Below, piece after piece: positions 15,415-23,198 of a stretch of DNA of 64,000 nucleotides. The stretch's first letter is position 1, and every line of letters begins with the position of its first letter. Made by a program: the position numbers and the translations under genes. The DNA lies in contig JAFROK010000060.1 in NCBI GenBank assembly GCA_017429695.1, positions 1-64,000 on the forward strand. Reading direction: 5' to 3'. Below the pieces are notes generated by a model. It searched no databases, was not told where the DNA came from, and saw only the letters and a program-made list of their open reading frames with translations. This stretch comes from Clostridia bacterium. GTDB taxonomy: Bacteria > Bacillota > Clostridia > Christensenellales > Aristaeellaceae.

Positions 15415-16731
15415 ATGAGAAAAAACCATAAATTCTGGGCCGCCCTGATCATTTTCTCCCTGACCGGCCAGATCGCCTGGGTCGTGGAGAATATGTACTT
15501 CAACGTGTTCATCTACAAAATGTTCCGGGCTTCCGCCTCGGATATCGCCCTGATGGTCACCACCAGTGCCGTTGTCGCTACCCTGACCACCATCCTGATC
15601 GGCGCCTTGTCCGACAGGATCGGAAAACGGAATATCTTTATGTGCGCCGGATATATCGCCTGGGGCATATCCATCATTTCCTTCGCCCTCATCCGGGCGG
15701 ACGTGATCTCTTCCCTGTTCGGAATCGTCACCGGCACCGCCTCCGTCGGCGTCACCCTGGTGATTATCATGGACTGCGTTATGACCTTCTTCGGTTCCAC
15801 AGCCAACGACGCGGCGTATAACGCCTGGCTGACCGATTCGACAGATTCCTGCAACCGCGGTGCGGCCGAAGGGGTCAATTCCATGATGCCCCTGATCTCG
15901 ATCCTGGTTGTGTTCGGCGGATTCATGGGCTTTGACCTGGACAGCGCCTCCAGCTGGACAACCATCTACTGCATCATCGGCAGCCTGGTTTTGCTGATCG
16001 GCGTCCTGGGATTCTTCCTGGTGGAAGAACCCGCCGTTTCCAGTCCAGACAGTCTCGGCTATTTCCCCACCATCCTGTACGGGTTCCGTCCCGATGTGAT
16101 TCGGAAAAACGTGATCCTCTATCTGTCCATGGCGGCCTTCATCGTGTTCAATACCGCCATCCAGGTCTATATGCCCTACCTGATCATCTACTATGAGCAG
16201 ACTCTGGGCATGGCGGATTATGTGCTGATTATGGCGCCTGCCATTGTCCTGGCGGCGGCGGTCACTTTCTTCTACGGCCGCCTTGTGGATCGGTTCGGAT
16301 TCCGGAAGACCATCCTGCCGGCCATGTTCCTGCTGATGTTGGGCTTTATTCTGCTTTACCTGGTTCCCTCCCGGATCCAGACGGAAGGCCTGGCCATGAA
16401 AATCCCGGTATTTATCGGCTCTCTCCTGATGATGTCCGGCTATCTGAGTGGCATGGCTGCCTACGGCACGCAGCTGCGCAACTATACCCCGGAACATATG
16501 GCCGGCCGTTTCCAGGGGTTGCGGATCATTTCCCAGGTCCTGATTCCCGGGATCATCGGTCCGCAGATCGGCGCCTGGGTGCTTCGGGACGCCCCTACCG
16601 TCGTCAATAGCGACGGCACCGTTTCCTTCCTGCCCAGCGCGGATATCTTTCTGGCCGCCCTGGTCATTCTGGCGGTTGTCATCATTGCCCTGGCCATCCG
16701 CCTGCTGCGGACAAGAGACCGGAGCGCCTGA
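15415..16731 (+). CDS. Major facilitator superfamily transporter
   Basis: A 438-residue, twelve-helix MFS protein. A typical MFS loop 2-3 motif is seen (GALSDRIGKRNIFM near residue 62), with its second-half counterpart GRLVDRFGFRKTIL near 285. The ATG at 15415 follows GCGAGGAGA; an earlier in-frame ATG at 15388 overlaps the GH2 stop and has no such box. Cotranscription with the GH2 gene suggests it carries that enzyme's substrate, possibly a glycoside. That is inference from context. Confidence 0.85.
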   Translation: MRKNHKFWAALIIFSLTGQIAWVVENMYFNVFIYKMFRASASDIALMVTTSAVVATLTTILIGALSDRIGKRNIFMCAGYIAWGISIISFALIRADVISSLFGIVTGTASVGVTLVIIMDCVMTFFGSTANDAAYNAWLTDSTDSCNRGAAEGVNSMMPLISILVVFGGFMGFDLDSASSWTTIYCIIGSLVLLIGVLGFFLVEEPAVSSPDSLGYFPTILYGFRPDVIRKNVILYLSMAAFIVFNTAIQVYMPYLIIYYEQTLGMADYVLIMAPAIVLAAAVTFFYGRLVDRFGFRKTILPAMFLLMLGFILLYLVPSRIQTEGLAMKIPVFIGSLLMMSGYLSGMAAYGTQLRNYTPEHMAGRFQGLRIISQVLIPGIIGPQIGAWVLRDAPTVVNSDGTVSFLPSADIFLAALVILAVVIIALAIRLLRTRDRSA

Positions 16732-16749
16732 TTCCAGAGCGGAATGCTT

Positions 16750-16815
16750 CCCTGTTCCGGGAAGCCCGTGTCAGCCATCGGGTTCGAATAAAGATTCCGG
16801 AACAGGGGGCGTTTT
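16750..16815 (+). terminator. Large inverted repeat after the GH2/MFS operon
   Basis: A perfect 11-bp outer stem (16750-16760 with 16797-16807) encloses a second CCCG/CGGG stem and is followed by GGCGTTTTT. It is probably a terminator; the branched shape could also serve RNA stability. Confidence 0.6.
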
Positions 16816-16871
16816 TCCAATGATTCTGACAATCTTAGGCCCCTGAACGCTGATCCAAAAAAAGCTGTCTA

Positions 16872-16912
16872 AAAAATCCGGATCCCTTTATTTTATCGGG
16901 ATCCGGATTTTT
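16872..16912. terminator. Strong bidirectional intrinsic terminator
   Basis: A 15-bp stem (16872-16886 with 16898-16912) with A and T runs on its flanks insulates the MazEF operon from the MFS gene upstream. Confidence 0.85.
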
Positions 16913-16942
16913 ATTCCGTAAGGAAAAAACCGATTGGTCGTG

Positions 16943-16970
16943 TTGACAAAGAAACAAAGTGATGTATACT
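16943..16970 (+). promoter_or_regulatory. MazEF promoter with palindromic operator
   Basis: A consensus TTGACA (16943-16948) and TATACT (16965-16970) have a 16-bp spacer. The GTATAC and GTATATAC blocks over and after the -10 box form inverted repeats, a plausible site for MazE autorepression. Confidence 0.75.
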
Positions 16971-17024
16971 ATGTATATACGGTATAACCGTGGATTATGA
17001 ATTATACATACGCAGGAGGTTCCA

Positions 17025-17270
17025 ATGGAAGTGCAGCTTAAACCATGGGGCAACAGCCAGGGAATCCGTTTGCCGAAAACTGTACTGAATGAAGCCGGAA
17101 TTCAACCGGATGATACGCTGGTAGTTAAAGCAGAAAAAGGCCGGATCGTTTTGTATCGTTCCACCCGGCATAAAACGCTGGAGGAAAGAGCAGCGGAATA
17201 CGACGGAAAACTGAACCTTGACGGTGAGCTTGACTGGAGAGGAGATCCGGTCGGAAACGAGGTCTGGTAA
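17025..17270 (+). CDS. mazE: MazE/AbrB-fold antitoxin
   Basis: An 81-residue antitoxin. The N-terminal SpoVT/AbrB DNA-binding fold is clear in LKPWGNSQGIRLPKTVLNEA followed by GIQPDDTLVVKAEKGRIVLY; the acidic C-terminal half (EERAAEYDGKLNLDGELDW) is the usual toxin-binding tail. An AGGAGG box precedes the ATG. The gene ends with TAA directly against the ATG of the toxin gene, so the two are translated together. Antitoxin binding to the upstream palindromes is expected for the family. Confidence 0.9.
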   Translation: MEVQLKPWGNSQGIRLPKTVLNEAGIQPDDTLVVKAEKGRIVLYRSTRHKTLEERAAEYDGKLNLDGELDWRGDPVGNEVW

Positions 17271-17573
17271 ATGGTTAAAGCAAAACAGGGAGACATTCTC
17301 AGAATTTCTTCTTTTCCGTACCCGCTGCTTGTTGTCAGCAAGGATTTTTTTAATGAGAGCGGTCTTGTTATGGCTTGTCCTGTCCTGCCTGATGCCGTCC
17401 CCGGACCATTAAGAATACGATGTGAAAACATCGGACAGCCAGGATTTGTCTACTGTGAACAATTGAGGGCTGTGGATCTGAATGCCAGGAGATTTTCAAA
17501 GATCGATTCTGTTTCTTATTATGATCTGATTGATATTATAGATGCAATCCAGGGTATTTTCGATTACATTTGA
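17271..17573 (+). CDS. mazF: MazF/PemK-type toxin (mRNA interferase)
   Basis: A 100-residue PemK-fold protein starting MVKAKQGDILRI. The strand SFPYPLLVVSKDFFNESGLV and the GFVYCEQLRAVDL motif are characteristic; the latter contains the conserved region seen in MazF nucleases. At 100 residues it is slightly short for the family but appears intact. The gene abuts mazE with no gap. It is convergent with the TIR-LRR gene, whose stop lies 30 bp away. Confidence 0.85.
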   Translation: MVKAKQGDILRISSFPYPLLVVSKDFFNESGLVMACPVLPDAVPGPLRIRCENIGQPGFVYCEQLRAVDLNARRFSKIDSVSYYDLIDIIDAIQGIFDYI

Positions 17574-17603
17574 TTTTGAAAGTTTTTGTCCTGGTGCGGT
17601 ACC

Positions 17604-20402
17604 TCAGTCGTTAAGTCTCAGGTCAAACTGAAAATTCACATTGTCAAGGCTGGTGACCGCGGCCCACATATCCTCTGAGACAGTAACAGCTGATAAGTTT
17701 GGCAATTCGGTCAGTTTTGAAAGGTCTGTTATTTCCGGATTATTTATCATGCATAAGGTGGTGATTTCCGGATGGTTACTGATCAGTGAATCCGCCAGCT
17801 TATCAAAATCCTCCTGTGTTTTGACGCAGCCATTTTCTTTCAATTCTTTGATCTTTGTCTGATCCAGTTCATTGATCCATAATGAAGAATCTGCTTGTGC
17901 AAAATCCAGCGAGCTTAATGACGGAATACTTCTCAGGAATGAATAATCCTGAACAAGCGGACAGTACAGCCGAAGTTCTGCGCCTTCTTCCTTTTCAGCA
18001 TAGGAAACATCCCAATCCGCCAGTCCGCGCAGATCTTCCATATACGGTTCGAAAATGTATATAGCCCCCAGCTTCTTGTGTTTTCCGATACTTCCGATGG
18101 CCCTGACATGATTGTTCACCAGGTCAAGCATCCTGATATCCGTCACTTCAAGGATGGGCGAAACATCCTCCAGATTGGTGCAGCCGAGGATACGGATCTC
18201 CATAGGATTTGTGAGTTTCTCAATGCCTTCCAGCGAGTTAATCGGTTGATCAACCAGCCACAGGGTATCCAGCTTTTCCATGCCTTCAAGTAAGCTCAGG
18301 TCGGTCAGTGTGCCCGGGTTTGTAGTTATTCTTTCATTGTTTTTATTGTCATATAGGAAAGCAGACGTAAAATCATTTATTGTGTTGTAATCGTCATAGT
18401 TGAAATTGATAAAAACCCGGTCGCCGGCAATGATCAGTTTCGTGATCATTTTTCTTTTTGCCGCACTCATGTCGCGCAGTTCCGGATAATCATTTTCTGT
18501 TTTGGGCCAGGCCATGCTTCCTTCGCTTTGCTTTGTTTCTTCTGTTTCCGTCGGTGTCGGTTCAACTGTCGGTTCCGGTGTCGGTTCGACAGTTGGTTCC
18601 GGCGTCGGTTCGGCAGTCGGCTTTGGAACCTGTGTCTTTCTCACATCACCGTCTACTTCCAGCTCAAATTGGTAATAAATCCCGTCCAGGCTGCTGATTG
18701 CTTTTGTCATATTGCCCGAAACCGCAACATGAGAGAGACGGCGCAGTTCTGTCAATCCCGAAAGATCTTCAATCGTTTCATTATTTTCAATGCGGATTTC
18801 CACAATTTCCCGATGTTCTTTTTTCAGCAGATCAACAAGCTCCGTGAAACTTTCCGGAGAATCACGAAAAGCATCAACAGCGATCAGTGTCACAATTTTA
18901 GACTGATCCAGTTCATGAATCCAGCGGGATGCATCCGTATTGCAGATCAGCAGTTCGCCAAAGGAAGGCACACTTTTCAGGAACGAAAAATCCGTGATCC
19001 TGGAATTGCCATCCAATTCGAAGATCAAACCGTCACGCGACGCTGCAAAGGAATAATCGCATCCGGCAAGTGCACTGATGTCTTCCATGTCATTGCCACG
19101 GATATCAATTTGCCGGAGCTTGTTCAGTTTTTCAATTCCATTGAGGTTTCGGACGGGAACAGCATAAAGTTTAATATGCTGCAGATTCTGAAGGTTGTAC
19201 AGCGAAGTGATATCTGTCAATTCCGGGCAGGAGCACACCCTGATTTCATAAAGGTTTTTGAATTGATCGATGCCTTCCAGTGAAGCCAGCGGCTGGTCAA
19301 TCAGCCACAGCACTTCAAGGCTGTTCATTCCATCCAGTACGCTCAAATCTGTCAGTGTTCCGGGAGCATAGGATACCCGGGTTTTTGAACGTCTTTCGAC
19401 CAGATAGCCACTGTCTACAACAATATCATATTCTGTGATGTATTGTTCTGCCTCTCTGTCATAGAAGATTTGGTCTCCCGCAATAATAAGTCTCCTGATT
19501 GTGCTTTTTTTCGCCTCGTCCATCTGACGAAGTTCAGTATAGGCATCTTCGGTGATTGTTTCTGTGGGTTCCGGTGTTGGTTCAACTGTTGGCTCTGGTG
19601 TCGGTTCAGCCGTTGGTTCAGTTGTCGGTTCCGATGTTGGAACTACTGTTGGTTCTTCTGTCGGAGCTTCTATCGGAGCTTCCGTCGGCGCTTCTGTCGG
19701 AACTTCTGTTGGTTCTTCTGTCGGAGCTTCCGTCGGAACTTCTGTTGGTTCTTCTGTCGGTTCCAGTGTCGGAACGTCTGTCGGTGTTTCCGCCGTTATT
19801 GCAGCCGGTGCTTTTGTTGATTCAGGCGTCGATTTTCCGCCGAAAACGCCCATTTGCCACAGAATGACCGCGATCAGTGCCAGTATCACCAATGCGATCA
19901 CAAGGTTGATCCATTTCTTTTTGTCCGGTTGCTTTTTTTGTTTCGGGGCTGACAACTCCGGGCCGGCTGCATCAGCAGGTTCCCCTTTCTTCTCCTCATC
20001 CACTCCCAGAACGGCCCTGACCCGCTTCCCCAGCACATTGATATTCTGATACAACTGACCGTCAACGGCGTCCAGCCAGTGAACCGTTGACAGATAATAC
20101 TGCATGCCCTTTGAGGGTTCGGTATTGGTCATCTTGAACGGGATAATGGGCATTCCCTTGGTCACTGCCAGACCAATCTCCCGCAGCACCTGCTGTGATC
20201 CGTTGGAATAGGAGGTAAATACGACCACAAAAACCTTGGAATCCTTGATGCCGTCAATAATTGCCGCCGCCCAGTCTTCTCCCGGCGCGATATCCCGGGG
20301 AGCATACCAGCAGCGCAGCCCTTCGGATTCAAACTTCGCAACGATTGCATCTGCCGTCGGTTTGTCGTGGTGCGAATAGCTGATAAAAATATCATGTGCC
20401 AT
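17604..20402 (-). CDS. Transmembrane TIR protein with Pro/Thr stalk and duplicated leucine-rich repeats
   Basis: A 932-residue protein. The start at 20402 follows an AAGGTGG box. Residues 1-135 are a TIR domain (AHDIFISYSHHDK box 1; RDIAPGEDWAAAIIDGIKDS; Glu75 in SYSNGSQQVLREIGL sits at the position of the NADase glutamate). A Lys-rich segment precedes one membrane helix at 164-187. Residues 191-281 are a PTEEPTEVPTEAPT-type stalk. Then come two homologous LRR blocks, about 286-605 and 650-932, joined by a second EPTPEPTVEPTP linker. Both blocks contain GTLTDLS, LWL(I/V)DQP and a closing LTELxxL element, so they arose by duplication. Positive-inside logic puts TIR in the cytoplasm and the LRRs outside. 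Confidence 0.88.
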   Translation of the reverse strand: MAHDIFISYSHHDKPTADAIVAKFESEGLRCWYAPRDIAPGEDWAAAIIDGIKDSKVFVVVFTSYSNGSQQVLREIGLAVTKGMPIIPFKMTNTEPSKGMQYYLSTVHWLDAVDGQLYQNINVLGKRVRAVLGVDEEKKGEPADAAGPELSAPKQKKQPDKKKWINLVIALVILALIAVILWQMGVFGGKSTPESTKAPAAITAETPTDVPTLEPTEEPTEVPTEAPTEEPTEVPTEAPTEAPIEAPTEEPTVVPTSEPTTEPTAEPTPEPTVEPTPEPTETITEDAYTELRQMDEAKKSTIRRLIIAGDQIFYDREAEQYITEYDIVVDSGYLVERRSKTRVSYAPGTLTDLSVLDGMNSLEVLWLIDQPLASLEGIDQFKNLYEIRVCSCPELTDITSLYNLQNLQHIKLYAVPVRNLNGIEKLNKLRQIDIRGNDMEDISALAGCDYSFAASRDGLIFELDGNSRITDFSFLKSVPSFGELLICNTDASRWIHELDQSKIVTLIAVDAFRDSPESFTELVDLLKKEHREIVEIRIENNETIEDLSGLTELRRLSHVAVSGNMTKAISSLDGIYYQFELEVDGDVRKTQVPKPTAEPTPEPTVEPTPEPTVEPTPTETEETKQSEGSMAWPKTENDYPELRDMSAAKRKMITKLIIAGDRVFINFNYDDYNTINDFTSAFLYDNKNNERITTNPGTLTDLSLLEGMEKLDTLWLVDQPINSLEGIEKLTNPMEIRILGCTNLEDVSPILEVTDIRMLDLVNNHVRAIGSIGKHKKLGAIYIFEPYMEDLRGLADWDVSYAEKEEGAELRLYCPLVQDYSFLRSIPSLSSLDFAQADSSLWINELDQTKIKELKENGCVKTQEDFDKLADSLISNHPEITTLCMINNPEITDLSKLTELPNLSAVTVSEDMWAAVTSLDNVNFQFDLRLND

Positions 20403-20469
20403 GAAAATACCACCTTCACAAAACGGATATGGATATTGCAAAAAGTCTGGATTGCATTGTCTCTTTGCC

Positions 20470-20499
20470 ATTGTACTGTTCCGGGATATGCTTTGTCAA
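20470..20499 (-). promoter_or_regulatory. Promoter of the TIR-LRR gene
   Basis: On the minus strand TTGACA (20494-20499) and TACAAT (20470-20475) have an 18-bp spacer, 68 bp ahead of the start codon. Confidence 0.7.
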
Positions 20500-20519
20500 G
20501 AACAGGCGCTGAACAGAAC

Positions 20520-20548
20520 TTGTTTATATCATGATGTCGTGATAAGAT
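20520..20548 (+). promoter_or_regulatory. Promoter of the first TIR-propeller gene, dyad in spacer
   Basis: TTGTTT (20520-20525) and TAAGAT (20543-20548) have a 17-bp spacer. An 18-bp near-palindrome (20527-20544, arms TATCATGA and TCGTGATA) fills the spacer and could be an operator. Confidence 0.55.
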
Positions 20549-20616
20549 AGCCTGAGTTATTGTGAACGGATGAGCCCATATAAAAATTCGGACAATTAAT
20601 TAATGAGGTGCGTATC

Positions 20617-23106
20617 ATGGAGTACCGCAAATACTGTGCTTTTATCAGTTACCGCCACTATACCCCGGATATGGAGATTGCCCAGCGCCTCCATTTCCTG
20701 ATCGAGCAATACACGGTCCCCGTGGATTTTCGGAAAGATCCCTCCCAGAAACATCCCGGCCAGGTATTCCGCGACCAGGAAGAACTCCCTCTTTCCGCCA
20801 ACCTGGGCAAGGATATTGAGACCGCGCTGGACAACAGCGACTGGCTGATCTGTATCTGCTCCCCGCGCTACCTGGAAAGCCGCTGGTGTATGCGCGAACT
20901 GGAGTATTTTATTGATAAGCACGGCCGGGAACACGTACTGACGCTGCTTGTTGAAGGTGAACCGGATGAAAGCTTCCCGGAGGCGCTCCTGCGTTATACG
21001 GATGAAAACGGAAACATCGTCGAACTGGAACCGCTCGCGGCGGATGTCCGCAGCGATTCCCTCTCCGGCAGCCTGAAACGCCTGAAGAAGGAAAAGCTCC
21101 GCATCCTCGCCCCCATGCTCGGAACCACTTTTGACGGCCTGTACCGGCGTGCCCACAGGCGCACCCGCCGCAACATTCTGGCTGTCGCCGTTGCCATCGC
21201 GGTGGCCGGTGCCGGCGTTGCGGCCTATACAATCGAGCAGAACCGCCGTGTGGAACGCCAGCGGGCCACTGCCATGCAGAATGAAGTTGATATGCTGCTT
21301 GAGCGGGCGTCAACCGAAAAGACCGGACTGAAGAATAGCGCCGCGCTGAATACCGCGCTGCAGGCGCTGGACCTGTCCGAATCTCTCGAAGGATACAGGA
21401 AGCTGAATATTCAATCTACGCTGGAGGAGCTTTGTTATAACGGGGATTTTGCCCTCCGGACCGGCACCGACTCCTCTATCCATTACTATGGTGCCAACAC
21501 CATTTTCTACACGATGGAATACTTCTCTCCGGACGGCAGCAAAGTCCTCTGCAGCCCCAGCGGTTATGAAATCGACTGCTGTGACACCACAACCGGCAAA
21601 ATCCTGTGGTCGCTGGATTCTGATGAGTATCTGACCTCCGCCCGCTGGAAGCGGGACGGAAGCCGCGTTGTGGTAACGTCCTATTACGGCCATACTGTCT
21701 GGATCATCGATGCAGAAACCGGTGAGATCATCCAAAAAATCCGGATCACTTATGTCAGCAATGCCGCCTGGTCTTCTGAAGACAGAGACAGGGAAACCAT
21801 CGTCATCACATGCGAGGAAGGGTTCCTCCTGTGGCACACGGACACGGACCCGGACGCGCAGAATCCATCCCCGTTTATGCCGGAGGTTGCCGGCCAATCT
21901 TGCACGGGCCGCGTGTTCCACAACCGTTTCATCGCCATGCATAATTTTGGACGGTTCGGCGTTGTCGATCTGTTGCAGGACAAGTCTTATATCTACGTTT
22001 CTCCCATGCCAACTGTCGGTATCAACAATTATGCCGTTTCTCCGGACGGAAAAAAACTGTTTGTCCATCAGCATAAGACGATGTACGTCAGCGACCTGGA
22101 AACGGACGAGGTGCTGTGGTCGACTGAATATGAGAAAGCCGGTCATATTCCGGACATCAGTCCGGATTCCTACGGGCCTTCCGTCGTCTGGGCCGGAGAC
22201 TACATTTTCAATAATTGCCGTTTTACCGATAGTGCTGTCGATTATACAGGCATTGTGCTGAACGCGGAAACCGGCGAAATCCTCTATACAATCGATGATG
22301 TTTTTTGCATCGGCGCCACGAAAGACGGCGAATGCTTCATCTGTTCCAACGGCGTATATCGGGTCAGGGACGGTGAATACATCATGACAAGCGGTACCCG
22401 GTCCATGCTTTCTTTTGGGGGCAACGACGCAACGTATCAGATCACCGGCGGGCTGACCTGCGCGGCGGATCCTTCCGGAAGATACTGGTTCACGGGTGAT
22501 GCCATCATCAACGCGCCGGGTACAGGTTCCCAGTACCGAGTCGAAAAATATGAAGGAACGCTGTACGCCGACCGGAATGACACTCACCTCTGGGTTTCGC
22601 CGGACAGTCTGTATGAGGTCAGCCCGGAGATCAATTCTCCCGGGTTCAGGGTTCTGCGGCACGATGGGACAAACTGGCAGTATGTCGTCCGAACCTTTAC
22701 CCCCGAATACTGGATCGTTTTCTCCCTGGACAGCCGCCTCACCGCACTCGGAACTTATAACTCCAATATCGCTGTATATGAGCTGGAAACCGGGAAACAG
22801 TTGTTCACAACAACCGCCTGGAATTTTCAGCGTTCCTTCGGCGGCTTCACCTTCAATCAGGACGGAACTTTGCTGATGTATGCGAGTGCCGCGAATGACT
22901 GGTTCTGCGTTGCATCCATAAAAACGGGAAAAATCCTCTACGAGATCCATGAGACCCGGCCTGCCGTGGACTGGGGATTCGATTCCGAAACAGGAGATGC
23001 TGTTATCGTCTTTGAGGACGGCAGCGCCCGCTGCGCGGATGTCTTCACCACTCCGGAGGAACTGTACGCCTACGCACGTTCCCTGCAGAAAAGCCTTTCA
23101 GAATAA
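20617..23106 (+). CDS. Transmembrane TIR protein with C-terminal beta-propeller (copy 1)
   Basis: An 829-residue protein. GAGGTG at 20605-20610 selects the ATG at 20617. Residues 1-170 are a TIR domain: YCAFISYRHYTPDMEIA box 1, VFRDQEELPLSANLG, and the catalytic-type Glu94 in ESRWCMRELEYF. A basic RRAHRRTRRN stretch precedes a single membrane helix at about 186-205. A short helical region (to about 260) is followed by roughly 560 residues of WD40/YVTN-like blades, with repeated motifs such as YFSPDGSKVLC, YAVSPDGKKLFVHQ and FNQDGTLLMYAS. Topology is predicted TIR inside, propeller outside. The other two TIR-propeller proteins share 60-plus identical N-terminal positions by eye. Confidence 0.87.
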   Translation: MEYRKYCAFISYRHYTPDMEIAQRLHFLIEQYTVPVDFRKDPSQKHPGQVFRDQEELPLSANLGKDIETALDNSDWLICICSPRYLESRWCMRELEYFIDKHGREHVLTLLVEGEPDESFPEALLRYTDENGNIVELEPLAADVRSDSLSGSLKRLKKEKLRILAPMLGTTFDGLYRRAHRRTRRNILAVAVAIAVAGAGVAAYTIEQNRRVERQRATAMQNEVDMLLERASTEKTGLKNSAALNTALQALDLSESLEGYRKLNIQSTLEELCYNGDFALRTGTDSSIHYYGANTIFYTMEYFSPDGSKVLCSPSGYEIDCCDTTTGKILWSLDSDEYLTSARWKRDGSRVVVTSYYGHTVWIIDAETGEIIQKIRITYVSNAAWSSEDRDRETIVITCEEGFLLWHTDTDPDAQNPSPFMPEVAGQSCTGRVFHNRFIAMHNFGRFGVVDLLQDKSYIYVSPMPTVGINNYAVSPDGKKLFVHQHKTMYVSDLETDEVLWSTEYEKAGHIPDISPDSYGPSVVWAGDYIFNNCRFTDSAVDYTGIVLNAETGEILYTIDDVFCIGATKDGECFICSNGVYRVRDGEYIMTSGTRSMLSFGGNDATYQITGGLTCAADPSGRYWFTGDAIINAPGTGSQYRVEKYEGTLYADRNDTHLWVSPDSLYEVSPEINSPGFRVLRHDGTNWQYVVRTFTPEYWIVFSLDSRLTALGTYNSNIAVYELETGKQLFTTTAWNFQRSFGGFTFNQDGTLLMYASAANDWFCVASIKTGKILYEIHETRPAVDWGFDSETGDAVIVFEDGSARCADVFTTPEELYAYARSLQKSLSE

Positions 23107-23115
23107 TCTATTTGC

Positions 23116-23144
23116 TTGCAAATAATGCCATCGGCATATATACT
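23116..23144 (+). promoter_or_regulatory. Shared-type promoter A with GCCATCGGC dyad
   Basis: TTGCAA (23116-23121) and TATACT (23139-23144) have a 17-bp spacer carrying the dyad ATGCC-ATC-GGCAT. The block from 23112 to about 23159 is nearly identical to that upstream of the secreted-protein gene at 26131. Confidence 0.8.
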
Positions 23145-23198
23145 TGAATTACATCACAGAGCAAAAGGGAAATATTGACGCATAAGGGGGACGCCCTC

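Noticed and set aside
16750..16815. Riboswitch in the branched inverted repeat after the MFS gene
   Set aside because: It follows a gene rather than preceding one, and no known riboswitch core is recognisable; a terminator is simpler.
19552..19830. Plus-strand Ser/Val/Gly-rich open frames over the TIR-LRR stalk
   Set aside because: They are the antisense of the Pro/Thr repeat and are simple-sequence artefacts.
21310..22950. 546-codon minus-strand open frame within TIR-propeller copy 1
   Set aside because: It is antisense to a clear propeller gene, lacks any family signature and lacks a convincing ribosome site.
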